From NCBI GenBank assembly GCA_964417885.1, contig CAYQKN010000034.1, forward strand, positions 1-31,851: 31,851 bases of DNA, given 5' to 3'. This document shows positions 15,085 through 21,419 of this stretch, piece after piece. Position 1 is the first letter of the stretch; the number at the start of each line of letters is the position of its first letter. The notes below the pieces were generated by a model, which saw only the letters and a program-made list of their open reading frames with translations, was not told where the DNA came from and searched no databases. The DNA comes from UKL13-2 sp964417885 (GTDB taxonomy: Bacteria > Pseudomonadota > Gammaproteobacteria > Burkholderiales > Usitatibacteraceae). Made by a program: the position numbers and the translations under genes.

Positions 15085-16331
15085 TGAAACAAACGGATCG
15101 CGCCGGCAACGGCACGCCAAACTATTGGGCCATCACCCTGTTTGCCGCTGCCCTGCTGATGATCACCCAGGGTGCGCGCCAGTCGATGGGCCTGTTCGTC
15201 TCGCCGCTGAATACCACCACCGGCCTCGGCATCGCGTCCATCAGCCTGGCGCTGGCCATCGGACAGTTCACCTGGGGCGCGGTGCAGCCGATCACCGGCG
15301 CGCTGGCCGACAAATACGGTCCCGGCCGGGTACTGGCCGGCGGGCTGGTGGTGCTGGCCATCGGCAGCGCGCTGACGCCTCTGATGTCGGGTTCGTGGGG
15401 CCTGATATTCACCCTCGGCATCCTGTCCGCGGTCGGTTCCGGCGCCAGCAGTTTTTCGGTGCTGATCGGCGCCGCCTCGCAGCGCCTGCCGGCGGATCGC
15501 CGCGGCATGGCCTCGGGCATCATCAACGCCGGCGGCTCGTTCGGCCAGTTCGTGTGCGCGCCGATCCTGCAGCGGCTGATCGGCAGCATCGGCTGGATGG
15601 GCGCGATGTGGACGCTGGCGGTCATCACACTGGCGGCCCTGCCGCTGGCCCGCGCGCTGCGCCGTCCCGCGCATGTGGCGGCCGCTCATGCGGCTGCGGC
15701 CGCGGTGCCGGGACAGACATTGCGTGCCGCGATCCGCCAGGCCATGGCCGACCCCAGCTACCTGCTGCTGCACGCGGGTTTTTTCACCTGCGGCTTCCAT
15801 ATCGCGTTCCTGGTCACACACCTGCCGGGCGAAGTACAACTCTGCGGCCTGCCGGCGCAGGTGGCGAGCTGGGTGCTGGCAATCATCGGTCTCGCCAACA
15901 TTGCCGGCAGTCTCGCCGCCGGCTGGGGGGTGCAGCGGTTCCGCAGCAAGACCATCCTGTTCTGGATGTATGCCTCGCGCGCGCTGCTGATCGGCGCTTA
16001 CCTGCTGGCGCCGAAGACCGACTGGACCTTTTACCTGTTTGCCGCCGGCCTCGGATTTACCTGGCTCGCCACCGTGCCGCCCACCGCCAGTGTGGTCGGC
16101 AAGCTGTTTGGCACCCGTTACCTGGGCACCCTGTTCGGCCTGACCCTGCTTTCGCACCAGATCGGCGGATTTTTCGGCGCCTGGCTGGGCGGGCTGGCCA
16201 TCACCGAACAAGGCAGCTACGTCTGGATGTGGTACGCCGACATCGCGCTGGCGGCCCTGGCGGCGCTGTCGAACCTGCCGATCCGCGAAGCACCGGTGAC
16301 GCCGCCCTTGCAAGCCGCCAACCCTGCCTGA
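15081..16331 (+). CDS. MFS transporter, oxalate/formate-monocarboxylate antiporter-like
   Basis: 416 residues with 12 predicted membrane helices. Family signs are TQGARQSMGLFVSPLN in helix 1, QPITGALADKYGPGRVLAGG in the loop 2-3 region, SQRLPADRRGMASGIINAGG and a long central loop. The pattern with an early QGxRxSxG and GxFVxPL suits carboxylate transporters of the OFA/MCT-like group, but the substrate cannot be read from the sequence. The start may be ATG 15081 or 15084; both overlap the stop of the MarR gene. It is co-transcribed with that regulator. Confidence 0.88.
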   Translation: MMKQTDRAGNGTPNYWAITLFAAALLMITQGARQSMGLFVSPLNTTTGLGIASISLALAIGQFTWGAVQPITGALADKYGPGRVLAGGLVVLAIGSALTPLMSGSWGLIFTLGILSAVGSGASSFSVLIGAASQRLPADRRGMASGIINAGGSFGQFVCAPILQRLIGSIGWMGAMWTLAVITLAALPLARALRRPAHVAAAHAAAAAVPGQTLRAAIRQAMADPSYLLLHAGFFTCGFHIAFLVTHLPGEVQLCGLPAQVASWVLAIIGLANIAGSLAAGWGVQRFRSKTILFWMYASRALLIGAYLLAPKTDWTFYLFAAGLGFTWLATVPPTASVVGKLFGTRYLGTLFGLTLLSHQIGGFFGAWLGGLAITEQGSYVWMWYADIALAALAALSNLPIREAPVTPPLQAANPA

Positions 16332-16360
16332 TCCTGAAACATGGCCGGCCGGGGCCTGCA

Positions 16361-16369
16361 TGCTAGACT
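16361..16369 (+). promoter_or_regulatory. Extended -10 element before the enoyl reductase gene
   Basis: TGC-TAGACT lies 29 bases before the ATG at 16399. It fits an extended -10 box without a recognisable -35. Confidence 0.4.
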
Positions 16370-16398
16370 CGATTTCCCGCTCCACCACGAGAAAAAAC

Positions 16399-17385
16399 AT
16401 GAAACGCGCCCAGTACTCGCAACGCGGCCCGGTGCCGCAGGAATTCATCGAAGCGGTTGATTTTGAACTGCCGCCGCTGGCCAGCGGCCAGGTGCTGATC
16501 CAGGTGCTCGCCGCGCCCATCAACCCATCCGATGTGCTCACCCTGACCGGCCAGTACGGCATGCTGCCGCCGCTGCCGGCAGTCGGCGGCAACGAAGGTG
16601 TCGGCAAGGTGGTGGCACACGGGCCGGACGTCACGGCGCCGGCCATCGGCCAGACGGTACTGCTGCCGGTCGGCACCGGCACCTGGTCCACCCACCTGGT
16701 CGGCGAAGCAAAGAAACTGATGCCGCTGCCCAACGAAGCCGATCCGCTGCAACTGGCGATGCTGACCGTCAACCCGCCGACCGCGCACCTGATGCTGAGC
16801 GAGTTTGTCACCCTCGAGCCGGGCGAATGGGTGATCCAGAACGCGGCCAATTCGGGCGTCGGCGAATACCTGGTGCAGCTGGCGAAAATCCGCGGCCTGA
16901 AGACGGTCAATATCGTGCGGCGGGAATCCGCCGTGGCGGCGGTGAAGGCGGCCGGCGGCGACGTGGTGCTGGTCGACGGCAGCGGACTCGCCAAGCAGGT
17001 GGCGGAAGCAACCGGCGGCGCAAAGATCCGGCTGGGCATTGACGCCGTCGGCGGCAAATCGACCGACAATCTCGCCGGCTGCCTCACCGAGGGTGGCGTG
17101 CTGGTGAATTACGGCATGATGAGCGGCGAGCCGTGCCAGGTCTCGCCGGCCTCGTTCGTCTTTCGCGACGTGACCCTGCGCGGCTTCTGGCTGGCGCTGT
17201 GGTTCCGCCGCGCCGAGCCGGCGCGGCAGATGGCGGTGTTCGGCGAACTGGCCCGGCTGGTCGCCACCGGCAAGCTGAAAACGCGCATCCATGCCACCTT
17301 CGACGTCAGTGAAATCAAGCAGGCGGTGGCGGCAGCGGCCGCCGGCGAGCGCGACGGCAAGATCCTGATCGTGCCGAAGGCCTAG
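16399..17385 (+). CDS. 2-enoyl thioester reductase, MECR/Etr1-type medium-chain dehydrogenase
   Basis: 328 residues of the zinc-free medium-chain reductase group. INPSD (41-45), GQYG (51-54), VGGNEGVG (62-69), GTGTW (92-96), NPPTAHLML and NAANSGVGEYLVQLAK (148-163) follow the mitochondrial MECR/Etr1 pattern closely. Tyr53 corresponds to the catalytic Tyr of that family. Such enzymes reduce trans-2-enoyl-CoA or -ACP with NADPH. No zinc-ligand pattern of alcohol dehydrogenases is present. ATG 16399 gives the normal N-terminus; an in-frame ATG at 16360 would overlap the promoter. It stands alone, so its place in fatty acid metabolism versus detoxification is open. Confidence 0.85.
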   Translation: MKRAQYSQRGPVPQEFIEAVDFELPPLASGQVLIQVLAAPINPSDVLTLTGQYGMLPPLPAVGGNEGVGKVVAHGPDVTAPAIGQTVLLPVGTGTWSTHLVGEAKKLMPLPNEADPLQLAMLTVNPPTAHLMLSEFVTLEPGEWVIQNAANSGVGEYLVQLAKIRGLKTVNIVRRESAVAAVKAAGGDVVLVDGSGLAKQVAEATGGAKIRLGIDAVGGKSTDNLAGCLTEGGVLVNYGMMSGEPCQVSPASFVFRDVTLRGFWLALWFRRAEPARQMAVFGELARLVATGKLKTRIHATFDVSEIKQAVAAAAAGERDGKILIVPKA

Positions 17386-17415
17386 ACGCAATCGCGGGAT
17401 GGCGGTGGTCGCGGC

Positions 17416-17444
17416 TCAACAAAACCCGCGGCTTCCGCTAACAT
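17416..17444 (+). promoter_or_regulatory. Promoter of the DUF1161 gene
   Basis: TCAACA (17416-17421) and TAACAT (17439-17444) are 17 bp apart, ending 38 bases before the start codon at 17483. Confidence 0.5.
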
Positions 17445-17482
17445 AGCGTTTCGCCGTCTTTGGCCCCAGGGGAGACACCAGA

Positions 17483-17728
17483 ATGAAATCCGTGTTCAAA
17501 CTTACCGCGATCGCCGCACTGGCCGTCCTCGCCTCGACGGGCGCATCGGCGAAGACGTCGTGCGAAGAAGTGATGGCAAAGATCGAAGCCAAGATCCAGG
17601 CCAAGGGCGTCAAGGCATTCACCCTGACGATTGTCGACAAGGACGAAAAATCGGACCTGCGGGTGGTCGGCACCTGCGACGGCGGCAGCAAGAAAATCCT
17701 CTACAAGCGCGGCAAGTCCGCCAGCTGA
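17483..17728 (+). CDS. DUF1161 small periplasmic protein
   Basis: 81 residues. A signal peptide (MKSVFKLTAIAALAVLAS) with an ASA cleavage site near residue 23 is followed by a 58-residue domain with two Cys (SCEEV and GTCDGG), probably disulfide-bonded in the periplasm. The pattern CEEVMAKIEAKIQAKGVK, FTLTIVD, VVGTCDGGSKKILY matches DUF1161. No function is established for the family. GGGGAG about 10 nt upstream supports the start. It has its own promoter and ends 31 bp before the channel gene. Confidence 0.88.
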   Translation: MKSVFKLTAIAALAVLASTGASAKTSCEEVMAKIEAKIQAKGVKAFTLTIVDKDEKSDLRVVGTCDGGSKKILYKRGKSAS

Positions 17729-17759
17729 TCTTCCGCGGTAACGACCCGTCGCTGTCGCG

Positions 17760-18383
17760 ATGCCGCCGCAGCGCTTTATCCTCTATCTGTTTGATCTGTT
17801 CGGCGTTGCCGTATTCGCCATCACCGGCGCGCTGGCGGCCGGCCGTGCCGGGCTCGACCTGCTCGGCGTGATCGTCATTGCATCGGTCACTGCCATCGGT
17901 GGCGGCACCATGCGCGACCTGCTGCTGAATCGTCATCCGATCTTCTGGTTTCACGACCGAAACTACTTGCTCGTCATCGTCGCATCGGCCCTGCTCACCG
18001 TCGTCTATGCGCGCGCCTACCCGCCGCCGCTCGGCGCCTTGCTGGTGGCGGATGCGGTCGGTCTCGCCGTGTTCGCCATTTGCGGCGCGCAGATCGCCGA
18101 GGATGCGAAGTTGCCGCACAGCGTGGCCGTGCTGATGGGCACCATGACCGGTGTTGGGGGCGGGGTGGTGCGCGACGTGCTCACCGCGCAGGTGCCGCTG
18201 CTGCTGAGGAAAGACATCTACGCCACCGCCGCCATCGCCGGCATCACGCTCTATCTGGTGTTGCAGGCAATGGGGCTGAAGCGTTCCTGGGCCTTCGGCG
18301 CGGGACTGGCTTCGGTCGCCGGCATTCGGCTGCTGGCGATTCAATTCGGCTGGCAGCTGCCGGCGTTTCATTTGCCGGGGTGA
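17760..18383 (+). CDS. TRIC-type / UPF0126 cation channel family membrane protein
   Basis: 207 residues, nearly all hydrophobic, with about seven membrane helices. Two homologous halves are visible: GGGTMRDLLL near residue 55 and GGGVVRDVLT near residue 135, the paired GGG..RD motifs of the UPF0126 (YicG/YadS-like) family. Bacterial members form trimeric channels related to animal TRIC channels. No clear ribosome binding site precedes ATG 17760, but no other in-frame start gives the first helix. It may be read from the DUF1161 transcript. Confidence 0.9.
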   Translation: MPPQRFILYLFDLFGVAVFAITGALAAGRAGLDLLGVIVIASVTAIGGGTMRDLLLNRHPIFWFHDRNYLLVIVASALLTVVYARAYPPPLGALLVADAVGLAVFAICGAQIAEDAKLPHSVAVLMGTMTGVGGGVVRDVLTAQVPLLLRKDIYATAAIAGITLYLVLQAMGLKRSWAFGAGLASVAGIRLLAIQFGWQLPAFHLPG

Positions 18384-18478
18384 ACGGCAAGATAGATTGG
18401 TGGCTGCTTAGGGCGTCCGGCAATGGTGGGCAAGATCAACCTGACGCCAATCTTGCGTGCCGATCTCTACATCGAGCT

Positions 18479-18910
18479 CTAATCCTTGTACTTTGCAAAA
18501 AACTTTTGCACGACCTCCTTCTGAGTTGCGTTCAGCCGATCAAACGCTTGGCAAAAGTTTTCTTTCGAGTTAGCACACTCCACCGGTGCTCTTTCAATTG
18601 CCCTGAGTAAGCTGCCGCGAAGGTTTTCAGCGCGAGCATCAGTTCCTCCATCAGCTATGAGAAGCATTGCGGGCAAGAAGTACTGATACCAGGATGCTGG
18701 CAAGCAAACCGACCAAACTTCACTGCTGGGACAGATAGCCCAGAATGAACTGGGCGTTGATGCATCAATCCACTTAGTACCCATAAGCCTCAGAAGCAAT
18801 TCCTTGCATTCCCAGTTTCCCAAGTACGACTGGTCTGCAGGAAGCAATGGTGGTGGAAGGCTCTGCACATCAAATGCCTTCATTACCTCCGTCTTCAGAT
18901 TGAATTCCAT
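18479..18910 (-). CDS. Hypothetical protein in a low-GC patch (DUF6714-like, tentative)
   Basis: 143 residues, soluble, without a signal peptide. WQ/W-rich segments (SFWAICPSSEVWSV, then SWYQYFLPAMLLIAD) recall the YLP-type motif of DUF6714 proteins, but this is a weak resemblance. The base composition is clearly lower in GC than both flanks, suggesting acquisition. AGGAG with a 5-nt spacer precedes the ATG, and the same bases contain the stop codon of the Cys-rich ORF upstream, so the two reading frames are coupled. Small W-rich proteins placed this way are often immunity proteins; here that is inference. Confidence 0.7.
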   Translation of the reverse strand: MEFNLKTEVMKAFDVQSLPPPLLPADQSYLGNWECKELLLRLMGTKWIDASTPSSFWAICPSSEVWSVCLPASWYQYFLPAMLLIADGGTDARAENLRGSLLRAIERAPVECANSKENFCQAFDRLNATQKEVVQKFFAKYKD

Positions 18911-18918
18911 GTTTACTC

Positions 18919-19038
18919 CTATCCTGGTTTACAGCACAGGACATCGGGATCAGCCCAACCGCAATATTGCCCCATTGGGGACTGCGCAATTTTGTACTGG
19001 CAGCACTCTGTGCAGGATGGGCAATACGCGCCCAGCAT
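18919..19038 (-). CDS. Short Cys-rich ORF (39 residues) coupled to the hypothetical gene
   Basis: The peptide has seven Cys in 39 residues, spaced CxxCxxCC, then one, then a CC pair (YCPSCTECCQYK, GQYCGW, VLCCKPG). Its stop TAG is embedded in GGATAGGAG, the ribosome binding site of the next gene, 8 bp before that gene's ATG. The open frame continues upstream into the 66-bp repeat (TTG at 19149), so this may instead be the remaining C-terminal tip of a larger protein. An overlapping frame also encodes a signal-like start. Whether it is expressed is unknown. Confidence 0.3.
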   Translation of the reverse strand: MLGAYCPSCTECCQYKIAQSPMGQYCGWADPDVLCCKPG

Positions 19039-19073
19039 GTCCAGAAACTCAAAAAAACCGCCAAAAACATACC

Positions 19074-19139
19074 AAACCCCAGCACCGGCGCGCCTTCCCG
19101 GCCACAATGCCGCCAGAAGCCGCACCAGTGCTGGCGTTT
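19074..19139 (-). repeat. 66-bp intergenic palindromic repeat, copy 2
   Basis: Read on the minus strand it begins AAACGCCAGCACTGG and aligns without gaps to copy 1 (54/66 bases), including an identical block GGCCGGGAAGGCGCGCC near the right arm. It lies 22 bp beyond the response regulator stop, in the same orientation relative to that gene as copies 1 and 3 have to theirs. Confidence 0.8.
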
Positions 19140-19161
19140 CACCCCGCAATGGTGGCTACAA

Positions 19162-19908
19162 CTACCACGGCTCCTGGCAGAACATGTACCCGTGCGGCCG
19201 CACCGTCTTGATTTGCCACGCCGCTTTCTTTTCATCGCCAAACCGGCGCCGCAGCCGATACAGGCGCGCGTCGACCGAGCGGTCGGCGCCGCTGTAGTGG
19301 AGGCCGCGCAGGGCTTTCAGGATGTCATTGCGCTGCATCACCCGGCCGGCGTTGCAGGCCAGCAGCCACAGCAGGTCAAACTCGGCCGGTGACAGTTCGA
19401 TCCGCTTGTCATCGAGCGCCACCTCGCGGTTGACGCCGTGGATGCGCAGCCGGCCGAACTGCAGCACCTCGCCGTCGGCATGGCTGGCGCCGTGGCCGTG
19501 CAGGCGGCGGGTGATGGCCTTGATCCGCGCCAGCAGTACCCGCGGTTGCACCGGCTTGGCCAGGTAATCGTCGGCGCCCAGTTCGAGCCCCAGCACCTGG
19601 TCAAAATCCTCTTCCTTGGCGGTCAGGATGATGATCGGCACGGTATGGCCGGCGGCACGGATCTCGCGGCAGACATCGAACCCGTCCTTGCCCGGCAGCA
19701 TCACGTCGAGGATCACCAGGTCGGGCTTGTCGTCGACCACGCGCTTGAGCGCCCCGTCGCCGCGGCCTTCCACCAGCACTTCGATCCCCTGCTTGCCGAG
19801 GTAGTCCGACACCGCGCGGCACAGTTCGGCATCGTCGTCGACCAACAGCAGCCGGGTGGCGTGCTCGGTGGCTTTTGCAATAGCGAGACCTTCATTCAAC
19901 GTGTTCAT
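19162..19908 (-). CDS. OmpR-family response regulator, RstA-like
   Basis: 248 residues. The receiver domain (about 18-130) has acidic residues DDD (24-26), the phosphoacceptor Asp68 in VILDVMLPG, Thr96 and Lys118 in YLAKP. The C-terminal winged helix (about 150-245) contains IELSPAEFDLLWLLACNAG, LRGLHYSGADRSVDARLYRL and IKTVRPHGYMF, close to E. coli RstA. ATG 19908 was chosen because AGGAG lies 7 nt upstream; a TTG two codons earlier is less likely. It is the last gene of the four-gene array and lies 69 bp after its sensor kinase. Confidence 0.93.
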   Translation of the reverse strand: MNTLNEGLAIAKATEHATRLLLVDDDAELCRAVSDYLGKQGIEVLVEGRGDGALKRVVDDKPDLVILDVMLPGKDGFDVCREIRAAGHTVPIIILTAKEEDFDQVLGLELGADDYLAKPVQPRVLLARIKAITRRLHGHGASHADGEVLQFGRLRIHGVNREVALDDKRIELSPAEFDLLWLLACNAGRVMQRNDILKALRGLHYSGADRSVDARLYRLRRRFGDEKKAAWQIKTVRPHGYMFCQEPW

Positions 19909-19977
19909 GGCCAAACTCCTGAGGTTGTCACTGTCCCGACCTGCTGTTGCATCCTTCTGACACCACTGCCCGATTGC

Positions 19978-21309
19978 CTACCAACTGAGTGAGACGCGGG
20001 TACCGCCCAAACTGGATTCGGAAATCGTCGCCGTGCCGCCATGCCAGCGGGCGATCTGGCGCACGATGGCAAGGCCGATGCCGAATCCGCCCGACTGCCG
20101 GTCGCGGCTCTGGTCGAGCCGGGCGAAGGGCTCGAACAGCCGTTCGCGTTCCGCCGGCGGGATCACGCTGCCATCGTCGTCGACATGCAGCCAGCGCTTG
20201 CCGTCCTGCATCTCGACCCTGAGCTCTATGCGCTGTTTCGCGTAGCGCACCGCGTTGTGCAGCAGGTTGGCGGCCGCCCGCGACAGGTAGCGATGGTCGC
20301 CGTCCAACCCTTCGCAGTCCGCACGCACCGCAATCTGCACCTGGCGGCCGGTGGCGCTCGCGACCTCGCGTGCTTCCTCGGCCAGCTCGTTCAGCCAGGG
20401 CTCGGCATCGATCGGCGCGATGTCCAGCTTCGGCTGCTCGCGATCCAGCCGTGCGTATTCCAGCAACTCGGTGGACAGATCGTCGAGCTGGTCGATGGCG
20501 CTATCCATCAATTGCAGCTCCCGGTCCTTTTCCTCGGTGGTGCGCGCCTGCATTGCCAGCTCGTGGCGAAATCGCAGCCGTGTGATCGGCGTGCGGAATT
20601 CGTGCGAAATGGCGTTGGTCAGGTTGCGGTGCGAGCCCAGCAGCGCCGCAATGCGCTCTTTCATCTTGTTGAACGAATCGGCCAGCGGATACAGCGCGGC
20701 GCCCTTGCGGATATCGAGATTGAAGTGGAAACGCCCCTCGCCCACTTCGCCGGCAGCGCGGTCGAGCTTCTTCATGTCGCGCCAGAACAGGGTCAGCCAC
20801 AGGCCGACCGCCAGCGCGTACAGCGAGGACTCGACAATCCAGGTGAATTGCGACGGCGTCAGCACGCCGTACATCGGCGGATTTTTCACCATCGGCGACT
20901 CCAGCACCACCACATAGTCAGTGCCAAAAATGGTGTGAAAAATCTCGCTGCCCGACCTGCCGCGCAAGGGGCGGACCAGCGGCTGTTGCGATTTGACCCG
21001 CGCCAGCGCCTCGGCGTCGATGCCGGGCTCGGCGGCCAGCTCAGACAGGCGTATCAGGCGCGACGGCCCCATGAATTCCTGCGGCGAGCCGACGCGCTGC
21101 TGCATCTGGCGGAATCGCTCCGGCCATTCGGCCTGCGGAAACGGCCGCAGGATTTCCTCGATATAGGCGTAGATGCGACGGAAGCGTTCATTGGAATTCG
21201 ACGCCATGCTCTGCGCATAGACGCGGTCGAACACCGCCTCCTGGATCTTGAACGACGTCAGCGACGTCAGCAGGATCAGCAGCCACAGCTTGAGAAATAA
21301 TTTGCCCAT
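19978..21309 (-). CDS. Sensor histidine kinase, RstB-like
   Basis: 443 residues. Membrane helices near 5-22 and 157-176 enclose a periplasmic domain of about 130 residues. A HAMP region follows, then the H-box with His236 in ISHEFRTPITRLRF, the N-box NLLHNAVRYAKQR, the D-box VDDDGSV and the G-box GGFGIGLAIV. The H- and N-boxes resemble E. coli RstB, matching the RstA-like partner downstream. It probably phosphorylates that regulator in response to an envelope or nutrient signal. The gene follows TonB-dependent receptor 1 by 110 bp on the same strand, suggesting the signal may concern the receptors' substrate. Only a weak ribosome binding site is seen. Confidence 0.92.
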   Translation of the reverse strand: MGKLFLKLWLLILLTSLTSFKIQEAVFDRVYAQSMASNSNERFRRIYAYIEEILRPFPQAEWPERFRQMQQRVGSPQEFMGPSRLIRLSELAAEPGIDAEALARVKSQQPLVRPLRGRSGSEIFHTIFGTDYVVVLESPMVKNPPMYGVLTPSQFTWIVESSLYALAVGLWLTLFWRDMKKLDRAAGEVGEGRFHFNLDIRKGAALYPLADSFNKMKERIAALLGSHRNLTNAISHEFRTPITRLRFRHELAMQARTTEEKDRELQLMDSAIDQLDDLSTELLEYARLDREQPKLDIAPIDAEPWLNELAEEAREVASATGRQVQIAVRADCEGLDGDHRYLSRAAANLLHNAVRYAKQRIELRVEMQDGKRWLHVDDDGSVIPPAERERLFEPFARLDQSRDRQSGGFGIGLAIVRQIARWHGGTATISESSLGGTRVSLSW

Positions 21310-21378
21310 CTGGTATGGATCCCCGCACCGGCAACCGGCTCATGATGCCACCGATGCGCGAACCGCGCACACCCTGTC

Positions 21379-21413
21379 GGGGCGGCGCCGGCAGTGTCGC
21401 CCGGCACCGCCCC
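21379..21413 (-). promoter_or_regulatory. GC-rich hairpin between receptor 1 and the sensor kinase
   Basis: GGGGCGGCGCCGG (21379-21391) pairs with 21401-21413 with one mismatch over 13 bp and a 9-base loop, starting 7 bp after the receptor stop. No T-run follows, so mRNA processing, stabilisation or partial attenuation is more likely than full termination. Confidence 0.5.
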
Positions 21414-21419
21414 GTCCCG

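Noticed and set aside
14709..17087. 792-codon open frame on the minus strand across the MarR, MFS and enoyl reductase genes
   Set aside because: It spans three well-supported plus-strand genes including an ATGA overlap and shows no domain; antisense shadow.
18870..19241. 123-codon minus-strand frame overlapping the Cys-rich ORF and the start of the hypothetical gene
   Set aside because: It begins within the response regulator gene, crosses the 66-bp repeat and overlaps the next gene; a signal-like start near 19071 is notable but not enough to call a gene.
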